The notes under the pieces: generated by a model
What the model was told of the DNA's origin: nothing
What the model saw: the letters and a program-made list of their open reading frames with translations, nothing else
The model's database searches: none
Shown: positions 33,842 through 42,430 of the stretch, piece after piece
Position numbering within the stretch: position 1 is the stretch's first letter
Layout: each line of letters starts with the position of its first letter
Source of the DNA: Hymenobacter ruricola
Lineage (GTDB): Bacteria > Bacteroidota > Bacteroidia > Cytophagales > Hymenobacteraceae
Direction of reading: 5' to 3'
NCBI RefSeq assembly: GCF_015694525.1
Contig: NZ_JADQDM010000008.1
Coordinates: forward strand, 1-64,000
Length of the DNA stretch: 64,000 bases
Position numbers and translations under genes: made by a program

Positions 33842-34813
33842 CTACGATTTCCAGCTGCCGGTGGAGCGGGGGCGGCCGGTGGCCTTTTCCTCGTCGGTTT
33901 CGCCGGGTGCAATTTCCTCCAGGCGCACGCGCACGGCGTGGGCTTTGGGCTGCACCTTTTGGCCGAAGGCGTCGGCAAACTCCTGGGTAAACTCGGCCCC
34001 GAAGAAGATGATGAGCGAGGAGTAGTTGACCCACAGCAGCAGCACAATGGCCGAGCCCGCCGCCCCAAACGCCGAGCCGGGGTTCGATTTGGCGATGTAA
34101 AAAGCAATGAGGTACTTGCCAATGACGAAGAGCAGGGCCGTGATGAAGGCCCCGATGCCCACGTCGCGCCACCGGATGACGGCGTCGGGCAGGAAACGGT
34201 AGATGAGGGCGAAGAGCAGCGTGGTGATGCCCAGCGACAGCACCACGTCGACGACGTGGATGACGATGACGCCCACTTCCGGAATCTGCCGCTGCAGCCA
34301 GTCGGTGAAGGTGCTCAGCACGGCGCTCACCACGAAGGAAATGAGCAGTAGCAGGGCCACGCTCAAAATGAGCCCAAACGAGAGAAACCGCTGCTTGATG
34401 AAGGCCCCGATGCCGATGCCGGCGGTTTTCACCTTTAGGTTCCAGATGTCGTTGATGCTTTCCTGCAGGGTGACGAAGAAGGTGGTGGCCGCGAAAATGA
34501 GCGTGGCCACCCCGATGGTGGTGGCAATGGGCCCACGCTGCTGCACCGTGAACTTGGCGATGCTGTCCTGCAGGAACTTGGCCGAATCGGCCCCGACCAG
34601 CCCCTTCAGCTGCCCGTAAATCTGGCCCGTGAGCGCCTCGCCCCCAAACGCCGCGCTGGCCACCGTGATGACGATGAGCAGCAGCGGCGGCAACGAAAAG
34701 ATGGTGTAGTACGACAGCGCCGCCGCGTGCCGAAACGAGTTGTTGTTGCTGAACTCCGAAGCCGAGGACTTGAGCACGGCGATGACGTCGGAGAATTTGT
34801 AGTGGGAAGCCAT
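33842..34813 (-). CDS. YihY/BrkB family membrane protein
   Basis: The 323-residue protein has about six membrane helices and the YihY/BrkB (once RNase BN-like) pattern: AALSYYTIFSLPPLLLIVI near the N-terminus, FVTLQESINDIWNLKV in the middle, and LLLWVNYSSLIIFFGAEFTQ in the last helices. The C-terminal tail is charged and Gly/Glu-rich. The molecular function in bacteria is not settled. The reverse-strand DUF3891 gene lies upstream, across palindrome copy 4. Confidence 0.93.
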   Translation of the reverse strand: MASHYKFSDVIAVLKSSASEFSNNNSFRHAAALSYYTIFSLPPLLLIVITVASAAFGGEALTGQIYGQLKGLVGADSAKFLQDSIAKFTVQQRGPIATTIGVATLIFAATTFFVTLQESINDIWNLKVKTAGIGIGAFIKQRFLSFGLILSVALLLLISFVVSAVLSTFTDWLQRQIPEVGVIVIHVVDVVLSLGITTLLFALIYRFLPDAVIRWRDVGIGAFITALLFVIGKYLIAFYIAKSNPGSAFGAAGSAIVLLLWVNYSSLIIFFGAEFTQEFADAFGQKVQPKAHAVRVRLEEIAPGETDEEKATGRPRSTGSWKS

Positions 34814-34887
34814 GTGGGGAAAGGTGTGGGTTGCGCGGCTTGTAGTACGGCTAGTACGGCGGGGCGTTGGCTGGCTTGGCGTTCCTG

Positions 34888-34979
34888 AACGTCATGCAGA
34901 GCGCAGCGAAGCATCTTTACCGCGAGAGTAAATAATTACTTCCGAGGTAAAGATGCTTCGCTGCGCTCTGCATGACGTT
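34888..34979. repeat. Long-arm palindromic repeat, copy 4
   Basis: Arms aacgtcatgcagagcgcagc and gctgcgctctgcatgacgtt are perfect complements and continue with gaagcatctttac / gtaaagatgcttc. The loop holds agtaaataattact. It sits between BrkB and DUF3891, both on the reverse strand. Confidence 0.88.
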
Positions 34980-35004
34980 CTTTTCCCTCCACCATCATCC
35001 ACAC

Positions 35005-35751
35005 TCACCCCTTCGCCAGCGTCCAGCGCAGCGTTTCGATGGGGGCGGCCCGCAGGGCGGCGGCCAGCTCGGCATCGTCGCGGAACTGCAGTTGCGTGAG
35101 CACGCTGGCTTCCACGCTCACTTCGATTTCGGGCTGGGCGAAGGGCCAGGGCTCCACCAGCACCGGACCGCCGGGGCCCTGGGGCTGGCGCAAGTCGTAG
35201 CGGCGGCCGTCGGGGCCGTGGTGGATTTCGACGGCGCGGCCCATTTCCGGGATTTCGTGGCGGCAGAGGATGAGCGACAGGCGGTCGCACCAGTGCAGCA
35301 GGTCGTAGGCCTGCTGGGCTTCGGCCTTGGTGAGCTTGAGGCCGCGGCGCCACTCCTGCTGCCGGGCCTTGAGGTAGTCGAGAAAGGAGGTGATTTCTTC
35401 GGACTGGCCCCGCAGGCCCTCGTAGAGGCAGCTCAGGTGCAGGCTGGTGAGCAGGCTGCGCCAGCGCCCCTGGAAGCGGGCGGCGGCCAGCACCCCGGCG
35501 GCCTGCTCCAAGGAAAAGGCCTTTTGGGTGAAGTTGGCCGGGGCGCCGGCGGCCGTGAGGCCGTGGTGGCCGCCGCGGCCGCGCCAGGCTTCTTGTTCGT
35601 CGTCGTGCTGGGCAATGGCGGCTAGCAGGCCCACCCAGCGGTCGGGCGGCAGCAGGGTGGGCGGCCAGTGCCAGGCCAGCTGCGCGGCCAGCAGGGCGTG
35701 GGCCTGCTGGTAGATGATTTGCCAGCCGGCGGGCGTGGAGTTGACTATCAT
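35005..35751 (-). CDS. DUF3891 family protein
   Basis: The 248-residue protein matches the DUF3891 pattern: IVNSTPAGWQIIYQQAHALL and AAIAQHDDEQEAW at the N-terminus, the SLLTSLHLSCLYEGL helix, and YDLLHWCDRLSLILCR. The His/Asp content (IAQHDDE, LLHWCDRL) suggests a metal-dependent HD-like hydrolase fold, which is inference. No signal peptide is present. The start at 35751 (MIVNS) fits the family. The substrate is unknown. Confidence 0.82.
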   Translation of the reverse strand: MIVNSTPAGWQIIYQQAHALLAAQLAWHWPPTLLPPDRWVGLLAAIAQHDDEQEAWRGRGGHHGLTAAGAPANFTQKAFSLEQAAGVLAAARFQGRWRSLLTSLHLSCLYEGLRGQSEEITSFLDYLKARQQEWRRGLKLTKAEAQQAYDLLHWCDRLSLILCRHEIPEMGRAVEIHHGPDGRRYDLRQPQGPGGPVLVEPWPFAQPEIEVSVEASVLTQLQFRDDAELAAALRAAPIETLRWTLAKG

Positions 35752-35834
35752 GGGCGGGGTGTAAGGAAAAAGGGATAAGGAATAGGGGAGCAGGGAAGAA
35801 GGAAAGGGAGCGGGAATAATGAATACGAACAGAA

Positions 35835-35925
35835 CGTCATGCAGAGCGCTAGCGAAGCATCTTTACCGCAGTAGTAAATCAACTTACTTCCTCGGTAAAG
35901 ATGCTTCGCTGCGCTCGGCATGACG
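35835..35925. repeat. Long-arm palindromic repeat, copy 5
   Basis: Arms cgtcatgcagagcgctagcg and cgctgcgctcggcatgacg, with gaagcatctttaccg / cggtaaagatgcttc, enclose a loop containing agtaaatcaacttact. The left arm has ct where the right has complement to ca, so this copy has begun to decay. It lies between divergent DUF3891 and the next gene, which argues against a pure terminator role. Confidence 0.88.
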
Positions 35926-36023
35926 GGCCGGAGCAACCCTTTCTCCTCATCTCCCCAACCCACATTATTTCCTTACCTTGCCTGCCGCTAAGTCTCTTTT
36001 TTTCAACCTTTTTACCCCTACGC

Positions 36024-36734
36024 ATGACCCACAAAACCTACTTTCAGAATTTCTTCGTGGCCCTGTGCGCCGCCCTGAGCGACGACGAGTTTCTGGCTTT
36101 TGCCACCACGGTGCTCCTCAACCTGGAGCGCGACGCCCAGGCCCACGCCGAGGACATGGCCTACCTCCAGTCCCTGGTGGAAAAGCTGCGCGCCGCCCAC
36201 GAGCAGCGCGGGCCGCAGGGCCAGTCGGCCACGGCCGCCACGCTGCGCACGGCCGTGAAAAACTTCCTGGCCTGGGCCAAGCTCACCAACACCGCCAAGG
36301 TGTTTCCGGCCTTCCCGGACCGCGCCCAGGCCGAGCGCATCGACATCTTCCCCGGCGGCATGGACGCGCTCTATCATGCCGACCAAAGCAATGTTCTGGG
36401 CCGCGCCAAGTACTACCTCGACCGCATCAGCACCACCTACGGCGCCCAAACCAAGGTGCCCCCGGCCCAGGCGGCCGCCGAATACAAGAAGCTGGAAGAA
36501 GCCCTCACCGGCCGCACCACCGACCACGCCGACCACCGGGAGGGCAGCGCCGCCGTCGACGCCGAGGAGCTAAACGTGTGCACCGGCCTCTACCGCGCCT
36601 ACGCCGGCCTGCTGCACACGCACTTTGAACACCCCGAACGGGCCTACGCCTACTTTCCCTTCCCCAATACCACCGGCGCGGCTACCGACGACAACCTGCC
36701 CAGCCTGCCCGCCGCCCCTCATCCGGCCGGTTGA
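36024..36734 (+). CDS. Hypothetical cytoplasmic protein
   Basis: The ATG at 36024 (MTHKTYFQNFFVALCAALSD) is the likely start; the frame extends to 35901 through the palindromic repeat but without conserved sequence. The 236-residue protein is largely helical (FLAFATTVLLNLERDAQAHA, MAYLQSLVEKLRAAHEQRG), has no signal peptide, and ends in a Pro/Ala-rich tail (PSLPAAPHPAG). A region with AERIDIFPGGMDALYHADQS may be a functional site. No family was recognised. The 42-bp satellite follows. Confidence 0.72.
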   Translation: MTHKTYFQNFFVALCAALSDDEFLAFATTVLLNLERDAQAHAEDMAYLQSLVEKLRAAHEQRGPQGQSATAATLRTAVKNFLAWAKLTNTAKVFPAFPDRAQAERIDIFPGGMDALYHADQSNVLGRAKYYLDRISTTYGAQTKVPPAQAAAEYKKLEEALTGRTTDHADHREGSAAVDAEELNVCTGLYRAYAGLLHTHFEHPERAYAYFPFPNTTGAATDDNLPSLPAAPHPAG

Positions 36735-36757
36735 ATTGCACTGAACCGGTAAAAATT

Positions 36758-36980
36758 ACTCTCTAAACCGGTCCGGACCAATCCGGAGCCTTTTAGAGAG
36801 CTCTCGCGAGCCCTCCCGACTCCGCCGGGGTGCTTTAGAGAGCTCTCGCAGGCGCTCCGGGCTGGTCCGGACCGGTTTAGAGAGCTCTCGCAAGGCCTCC
36901 CGGCTCGGCCGGGATGCTTTAGAGAGCTCTCGGAAGGGCTCCGGACTGGACCGGAGGGCCTGCGAGAGCTCTCGCAAGGC
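36758..36980. repeat. 42-bp tandem satellite with palindromic GAGCTC core
   Basis: Four exact-length 42-bp units start at 36792, 36834, 36876 and 36918, each opening tttagagagctctcg, and a fifth, variant unit starts at 36960 (ctgcgagagctctcg). Units 1 and 3 share one inner half (cctcccg...), units 2 and 4 another (ctccgg...ggaccgg), so the array looks like an 84-bp higher-order repeat. The left flank 36760-36781 (ctctctaaaccggtccggac) is the reverse complement of the unit 2/3 junction. Both strands encode a periodic RELS-type peptide in one frame, but no start codon leads it. Confidence 0.92.
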
Positions 36981-36994
36981 AACGGGCCGGGGGT

Positions 36995-37002
36995 TACCTT
37001 TG
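36995..37002 (+). promoter_or_regulatory. -7 box (TACCTTTG) for the first beta-propeller gene
   Basis: TACCTTTG, a full match, lies 16 nt upstream of the ATG at 37019 and directly after the satellite array. The -33 region would fall inside the last satellite unit, so the repeats may influence this promoter. Confidence 0.55.
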
Positions 37003-37018
37003 CATAAAAACGCTGTCT

Positions 37019-38764
37019 ATGAATATTTTTACCCCTCGCCTGCGGGCGCTCTTGTTTCTGTTGGTGCTGCTCGGGGCCGGGCCGGCATGGGCCCAGCCCA
37101 CCTGGCAGTGGGCCACCCAGGGCGTCACGCCGGGCGGGCCGGACGACGCTTACCGCGTCGTTGCCACGGCCGTGGATGGCGCCGGCAACACGGTGGTGGT
37201 CGGCAACTTTGAGGGCAGCCTCACGCTCGGCACCACCACTTTGGTGTCCCGGCGGAACTCTGTGGACTATGACAACGACGTCTTCGTGGCGCGCCTGAGC
37301 CCCGGCGGGCAATGGCTGCAAGCCGTGAAGGCCACCGCCTCGGACGGGCTGGAAGTGGGCAACGCCGTGGTGGACGCCGCCGGCAACGTGACCATTTCGG
37401 GCAACTTCGGCAGTTCTTCCACTACGCCGGGCGCGGGCACCGCCACCTTCGGGGCCATCACCCTCACCGGAACCGGAAACTACAACTTGTTCGTGGCCCG
37501 GCTCAGCGCGGCGGGGGTCTGGACGCAGGCGCGGAGCCTGACCAGCGCGGGGACGGGGTACGTAGCGCCCGGGCCGCTGGTGCTCGACGCGGCCGGCAAC
37601 GCCGTTGTGGTGGGCCAGTTCACCGGCACGCTGGTGGTCGGCAGCAGCACGCTCGTCAACCCCGCCAACGGGTACGACCTGTTCGTGGCCCGGCTCACTC
37701 CGGCCGGGCAATGGGTGCAGGCCGTGCAGGCGGCCGGCGCCAACGCCATTGGGTCCGCTTACCCCAAAGCCGCCGCGGTGGACGCCGCGGGCAACCTGGT
37801 GGTGGCGGGAAGTTTTAATCGCACGTTCCGTTTCGGCCCCACCCCTCCCCTGGCCAGCGCGGTGGCCGCCAGCGACGACATTTTTGTGGCTCGCTTGAAC
37901 CCGGCCGGGCAATGGGTGCAGGCCGTGCGGGCCGGCGGGCCGGACATCGACAGCGCCCTAGCTCTGGCCGTGGACGGGGCCGGCAACGCGGTGGTGGGCG
38001 GCTACATCGGGGGCGCAGCCACCGGCGGCACCGTCGCGTCCTTTGGCAGCCTGTCGCTCACCAGCGCCGGGCAGCTCGATGCAGTGGTGGCGCGCCTCGA
38101 CGCCGCCGGCACTTGGACCCAGGCCGTGCGGGCCGGAGGGCCGAACATAGATGCCCTCACCGACCTGGCCCTGGACGGAGCCGGCAACGTGGTGGTGGCC
38201 GGGATTTTTGGCATCGACATCAGCCCGGTTTCGAGTGGAGGCACGGCCGACTTTGGCGGCCTCACCATCAGCAGCACCGGCGGGTCCGACGGGTTCGTGG
38301 GCCGGCTCAGCGCGGCGGGCCAGTGGCTGCAAGCCGCGCCCGTGGGCGGCCCGCTCGACGACGACATCTTTTTGCTGGCCCTGAGCCCAGACGGAACCGC
38401 CACCATCAGCGGCGACTACACGGGTACCGCCACTTTCGGCCCGTTCACCCTCACCCACGCGGGGCCCTACACCACCCCATTTGTGGCCCGGCTGGCGGGC
38501 CTGGTCACGGCCGCCCGGGCCGCCACGCCGGCCGAGGTGTTTACCCTCTCCCCCAACCCCGCCACCGCGAACGTGCGCCTGACCTGGCCCGAAGCGGCCG
38601 CCACCGCGCGCCCCGTGCTCGTGCTCGATAACCTGGGCCGCGAAGTGCGCCGCCAGGAGTTGCCCGCCCGCGCCACCGCGGCCACGCTGGAGGTGCAGGG
38701 ACTGGCCCCGGGCCTCTACCTCGTGCGCTGCGGCGCGGCCACCGGCCGGCTCGTGGTGGAGTAA
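37019..38764 (+). CDS. Beta-propeller-like T9SS protein, paralogue A
   Basis: The 581-residue protein has a signal peptide ([20 protein letters not shown], cleavage near AWAQ) followed by PTWQWAT and about eight repeats of roughly 50-60 residues. Each contains [14 protein letters not shown] and [23 protein letters not shown] strands, similar to SBBP/WD-like propeller units. It ends with a T9SS type A sorting domain ([37 protein letters not shown]). The next gene is a tandem paralogue. Likely surface-exposed; ligand unknown. It follows the 42-bp satellite. Confidence 0.92.
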   Translation: MNIFTPRLRALLFLLVLLGAGPAWAQPTWQWATQGVTPGGPDDAYRVVATAVDGAGNTVVVGNFEGSLTLGTTTLVSRRNSVDYDNDVFVARLSPGGQWLQAVKATASDGLEVGNAVVDAAGNVTISGNFGSSSTTPGAGTATFGAITLTGTGNYNLFVARLSAAGVWTQARSLTSAGTGYVAPGPLVLDAAGNAVVVGQFTGTLVVGSSTLVNPANGYDLFVARLTPAGQWVQAVQAAGANAIGSAYPKAAAVDAAGNLVVAGSFNRTFRFGPTPPLASAVAASDDIFVARLNPAGQWVQAVRAGGPDIDSALALAVDGAGNAVVGGYIGGAATGGTVASFGSLSLTSAGQLDAVVARLDAAGTWTQAVRAGGPNIDALTDLALDGAGNVVVAGIFGIDISPVSSGGTADFGGLTISSTGGSDGFVGRLSAAGQWLQAAPVGGPLDDDIFLLALSPDGTATISGDYTGTATFGPFTLTHAGPYTTPFVARLAGLVTAARAATPAEVFTLSPNPATANVRLTWPEAAATARPVLVLDNLGREVRRQELPARATAATLEVQGLAPGLYLVRCGAATGRLVVE

Positions 38765-38816
38765 ACCGCCCGCATCCCGACAGCAATATCGTTACGCCTC
38801 TCCCCTTTCATTTCCT

Positions 38817-40451
38817 ATGCCTCTTTTTACCCTTCGCCTGCGGGCGCTGTTGATTCTGCTGTTGCTGCTCGGGGCCGCCCCGGCCTGGACGCAGCCCACC
38901 TGGCAATGGGCCAGCAAAGGGCTGGCCGGTAGCTCGGCCAGCGAGTCGTATGCCACGGCCCTGGCCACCGATGCCGCCGGCAACACCGTCGTGACCGGCA
39001 ATTTTTACGGCACCCTCACGCTGGGGGCCACCACGCTGGTGAGCGCCGGCAACGCCGACATTTTCGTGGCCCGCCTCGATGCGGCCGGGCAATGGACCCA
39101 GGCGGCGCGGGCCGGGGGCGCGGGCAACGATTTTCCCCACGGCCTGCTGGTCGAAGCCAGCGGCGCGGTGGCGGTGGTGGGCGAGTTTGCGGGCACGGCC
39201 AGCTTTGGCGGGCTGGCCCTGACCAGCGCGGGCGGGGCCGATGCCTTCGTGGCCCGGCTGGGCACGGGCGGCCAGTGGACGCAGGCCGTGCGGGCCGGCG
39301 GCGCGGGGGCCGATGCCGCCTACGGCGCGGCCCCCGGCGGCCCGAGCGATTTGCTGATTGCGGGCAATTTTGAAGGCAGCGCCGGGTTCGGCTCGCTGCC
39401 GCTCAGCAGCGCGGGCGGGTCCGACGTGTTTGTGGCCCGCCTCACCCCGGGCGGCACCTGGAGCCAGGCGGCGCGGGCGGGCGGCGGCAGCAGCGACTAC
39501 TGCTACGGCCTGGCCGTGGATGCCGGCGGCAACGCTTTCGTGGCGGGCTACTTCCTCAACACGGCCGATTTCGGGGCCACCATCCTGACCAGTGCGGGCG
39601 GCCCCGACGCCTTTGTGGCCCGGCTCAACCCCTCCCTGCAGTGGACGCAGGCCGTGCGGGCCGGCGGCGCCGACAACGACTTTGGCATGGCCCTGCGCCT
39701 TGACGCGGCGGGCAATGTCGTGCTGGCGGGGTATTTCAATGGCAGTGCCGCTTTCGGGGCCACTGCCCTAACCAGCGCGGGCGGCCCCGACGTATTTGTG
39801 GCCCGGCTCAGCCCCACCTTGCAGTGGACGCAGGCCGTGCGGGCCGGCGGCACCAACAACGACGTAGCGCTGGCCCTGGCCGTGGACGCGGCGGGGACGG
39901 CCACCGTGGCCGGCGTGTTTCGGGGCAGCACCGCGTTTGGCGCCACCAGCCTGGCCAGCGCCGGGGGCAACGACGTCTTCGTGGCTCGCCTAAACCCTGC
40001 CGGGCAGTGGATGCAAGCCGTGCAGGGCGGCGGCTCTGAGGAAGATTACGCCTACGCCCTGACCACGAATGGCTCCGAAGCCACCGTTTCGGGCTATTTC
40101 ATGGGCAATGCCACGCGCTTCGGCAGCACCACGCTGCCGGGCAGTGGCCCCAGCATTCAGGTGGCGTACGTGGCCCACCTCACGGGCCTGGTCACGGCCG
40201 CCCGCGCCGCCGCCCCGGCCGAAGTCTTCACCCTCGCCCCCAACCCCGCCGCTACCCAGGTGCGCCTGAGCTGGCCCGAAGCCACGGCCGCCCCGCGCCC
40301 TGTGCTGGTGCTGGACAACCTGGGCCGCGAAGTGCGCCGCCAGCTGCTGCCCGCTCGCGCCACTTCGGTCGCCCTCGACGTGCAGGCCCTGGCGCCCGGC
40401 CTCTACTTTGTGCGCTGCGGCGCGGCCACCGGCAAGCTGGTGGTGGAATAA
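38817..40451 (+). CDS. Beta-propeller-like T9SS protein, paralogue B
   Basis: The 544-residue protein has the same plan as the preceding gene: signal peptide [30 protein letters not shown], repeated units ([33 protein letters not shown]) and a near-identical sorting domain ([20 protein letters not shown]). The two genes are 52 bp apart on one strand and are likely cotranscribed. Repeat numbers differ, suggesting unit gain or loss after duplication. The final 60 residues are the most alike between the two. Confidence 0.92.
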   Translation: MPLFTLRLRALLILLLLLGAAPAWTQPTWQWASKGLAGSSASESYATALATDAAGNTVVTGNFYGTLTLGATTLVSAGNADIFVARLDAAGQWTQAARAGGAGNDFPHGLLVEASGAVAVVGEFAGTASFGGLALTSAGGADAFVARLGTGGQWTQAVRAGGAGADAAYGAAPGGPSDLLIAGNFEGSAGFGSLPLSSAGGSDVFVARLTPGGTWSQAARAGGGSSDYCYGLAVDAGGNAFVAGYFLNTADFGATILTSAGGPDAFVARLNPSLQWTQAVRAGGADNDFGMALRLDAAGNVVLAGYFNGSAAFGATALTSAGGPDVFVARLSPTLQWTQAVRAGGTNNDVALALAVDAAGTATVAGVFRGSTAFGATSLASAGGNDVFVARLNPAGQWMQAVQGGGSEEDYAYALTTNGSEATVSGYFMGNATRFGSTTLPGSGPSIQVAYVAHLTGLVTAARAAAPAEVFTLAPNPAATQVRLSWPEATAAPRPVLVLDNLGREVRRQLLPARATSVALDVQALAPGLYFVRCGAATGKLVVE

Positions 40452-40481
40452 ACCACCCGCCCCGCCCGCCGTATCCCGGCC

Positions 40482-41390
40482 ATGCCTGAGTTCACCGCCG
40501 GCCGTCCCACGCCCCTCGCCCTGCGCCTGCCCGACGGCCGCCGCCTGGGCCTGACGCGCTACGGCAACCCCGCGCACCGGCCAGTAGTGTTCCACCACGG
40601 CTTCGGCTCTTCCGGCCTGGAGCTGCCCGATGAGCCGGCCCTGCTGGCCCGCCGGCAGCTGCAGATTGTGGCCTTCGACCGGCCCGGCGTGGGGCAGTCC
40701 AGCGTGTATCGGCCGCTCACGTTTTCGTCGTTTGCCGATGACGTGGCGGCGGCGCTCGATGCGCTCGACATTCCGGGGCCGGTGGGCGTGATGGGCTGGT
40801 CCGTGGGCGGCGTGCACGCGCTGGCGCTGGCGGCGCGGCACCCGGCGCGGGTGGCGGCGGTGCAGTTGCTCAGCACCTGCCTGCCGCTGGGCGAGCCCGC
40901 CGCCTACCGCCGCCTCTCCCGCACCTGGAAACTGCTGCGCTGGGGCCAGACGGCCTTCCCGTGGGCCAACCGCACCACCTTCCTGTGGTTGAGCCGGCAG
41001 TGGGCGCGCCGGCCCGATGCCGCCATCGACTGGTTTATTCGCCTCATGCGCGCAGAAGAAGCCCGCGTCACGGCCCGCTACCGGGCCCTGCTGCGCGATG
41101 CCGCCGTGCAGGGATTCGCCAACCACGGCCGCGGCGTGTACGACGATGCCCAAGCCTGGTGCCGCCGGCCCGGCTTCCGCATTGAGGACGTGCACGCGCC
41201 CGTGCGCCTCTGGCACGGCGCCGATGACGGCGTGTGGGCGCCCGGCAACATTCCTTACGTGGCCGGGCGGCTGCCCCGGGCCACGGTGCAGCTGCTGCCG
41301 CAGCAGGGCCACATGCTGTATCTGGAAAACTGGCCGGCCATTCTGGAAGAAATGAGCGGGCTGCTGCCGGCCCTGGTGCCGCCTTTATAG
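40482..41390 (+). CDS. Alpha/beta hydrolase
   Basis: The 302-residue protein shows the alpha/beta-hydrolase core: oxyanion region VVFHHGFGSSGLE, nucleophile elbow GWSVGG with S107, a likely acid in LWHGADDGVWAP and the catalytic histidine in QQGHMLYLENWPA. It lacks a signal peptide, so it acts in the cytoplasm. The substrate is unknown (ester, amide or haloalkane are all possible for the fold). It lies 30 bp after the beta-propeller paralogue and may share its transcript. Confidence 0.92.
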   Translation: MPEFTAGRPTPLALRLPDGRRLGLTRYGNPAHRPVVFHHGFGSSGLELPDEPALLARRQLQIVAFDRPGVGQSSVYRPLTFSSFADDVAAALDALDIPGPVGVMGWSVGGVHALALAARHPARVAAVQLLSTCLPLGEPAAYRRLSRTWKLLRWGQTAFPWANRTTFLWLSRQWARRPDAAIDWFIRLMRAEEARVTARYRALLRDAAVQGFANHGRGVYDDAQAWCRRPGFRIEDVHAPVRLWHGADDGVWAPGNIPYVAGRLPRATVQLLPQQGHMLYLENWPAILEEMSGLLPALVPPL

Positions 41391-41510
41391 CGCGCGCGGC
41401 CCGCACCGGCAGAACTAATTGCCCGTTTAACGTTCTTTGGCCTATGAACCGCTGCCAACGGCGCGGGAACGCGCCAGCTACCGTGTTGGCGCTACATTCA
41501 GCCTTTGCCC

Positions 41511-42281
41511 TTGAACCCCTACCTCCAGCAAATCATTGACAACCCCATGGCTTCCGCGGCCATTGTGGGCAATCTGGTCATCATCGAAAGCCTGCTGTCG
41601 GTGGACAACGCCGCCGTGCTGGCCACCATGGTGGGCGACCTGCCCCGCGAACAGCGCCAGAAAGCCCTGCGCTACGGCATTTTTGGGGCGTATATTTTCC
41701 GGGGGCTGTGCATCTTGTTTGCGTCGTTTCTCATCCAGTTCTGGTTTCTGAAACCCCTGGGCGGGCTCTACCTGCTGTATCTGGTGTACGGCCATTTCAA
41801 GGCCCGCCCCGCGCCCGACGAGGAGGTCATCGTCAAGGAAAAAAGCTGGTTTTATCGCAACACGCTCGGCTTGTTCGGCAAGTTCTGGGCCACCGTGGCC
41901 CTGATTGAGCTGATGGATTTGGCCTTTTCCATCGACAACGTGTTTGCCGTGGTGGCCTTCACCGACAACCTGATTCTGATTTGCGCGGGCGTGTTCATCG
42001 GCATTCTGGCCATGCGGCTGGTGGCGCAGGCCTTCGTGCTGCTCATGGGCAAGTACCCGTTTCTGGAAACGGCCGCCTTCGTGGTCATCGCCCTGCTGGG
42101 GCTCAAGCTGTTGCTGTCGCTGCTGAGCCATTTCCTGCCCGGCCACCCCGTGAGCGAGGCCCTGGAAAGCGAAGCCGCCGACGTGGCCCTCACCGTGCTC
42201 ACGGTGGCCTGCTTCCTGGTGCCATGGGCCACGTCGCTGCTGTTCAACGTGCCCCGGCGGCCGGGGGGAGCCAAGGGTTAA
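41511..42281 (+). CDS. TerC family integral membrane protein
   Basis: The product is about 256 residues, with roughly seven membrane helices and the TerC signatures IESLLSVDNAAVLATMV and ELMDLAFSIDNVFAVVAF. The paired Asp/Asn residues in these helices mark the family linked to metal-ion (manganese) export or tellurite response. No ATG precedes the conserved start: the TTG at 41511 (LNPYLQQIIDNP) is preferred, since the ATG at 41547 would cut into the first conserved region. Specific ion not known. Confidence 0.88.
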   Translation: MNPYLQQIIDNPMASAAIVGNLVIIESLLSVDNAAVLATMVGDLPREQRQKALRYGIFGAYIFRGLCILFASFLIQFWFLKPLGGLYLLYLVYGHFKARPAPDEEVIVKEKSWFYRNTLGLFGKFWATVALIELMDLAFSIDNVFAVVAFTDNLILICAGVFIGILAMRLVAQAFVLLMGKYPFLETAAFVVIALLGLKLLLSLLSHFLPGHPVSEALESEAADVALTVLTVACFLVPWATSLLFNVPRRPGGAKG

Positions 42282-42287
42282 GCATTG

Positions 42288-42416
42288 GGGCGCCTGTCAT
42301 TCTGAGCGCAGCGAAGAACCTTCTCACGGTAGAACAGCTTGCAGTATTTACATGATTACTGCTTAATCGTTTAGCCGTGAGAAGGTTCTTCGCTGCGCTC
42401 AGGATGACAGGCGCCC
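42288..42416. repeat. Long-arm palindromic repeat with gaagaacc arms
   Basis: Arms gggcgcctgtcattctgagc and its near-complement gctcaggatgacaggcgccc, continued by gcagcgaagaaccttctcac / gtgagaaggttcttcgctgc, enclose a 40-bp loop. The arm core (gcagcgaag) is like the copies with gaagcatcttta, but with aaccttctcac instead, so it forms a second subtype. Loop contains gcagtattta and gattactgc. It lies between the convergent TerC and L-threonine dehydrogenase genes. Confidence 0.85.
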
Positions 42417-42430
42417 TTAACCGCCACTTC

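Noticed and set aside
36024..36734. Start of the hypothetical gene at 35901
   Set aside because: The extra 41 codons run through palindrome copy 5 and have no signal peptide or conserved feature; the ATG at 36024 follows the repeat.
36792..36980. CRISPR array
   Set aside because: Units are tandem with no unique spacers, the period is exact, and no cas genes are in the window.
36719..37912. 397-residue reverse frame through the 42-bp satellite
   Set aside because: It combines antisense of the first propeller gene with satellite repeats, so the RELS-like peptide is a by-product of palindromic 42-bp units. No start or ribosome-binding support.
42288..42416. Reading the palindromes only as terminators
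   Set aside because: Some lie between divergent or co-directional genes, several have no T-tract, and true terminators with T-tracts are present elsewhere in the window.
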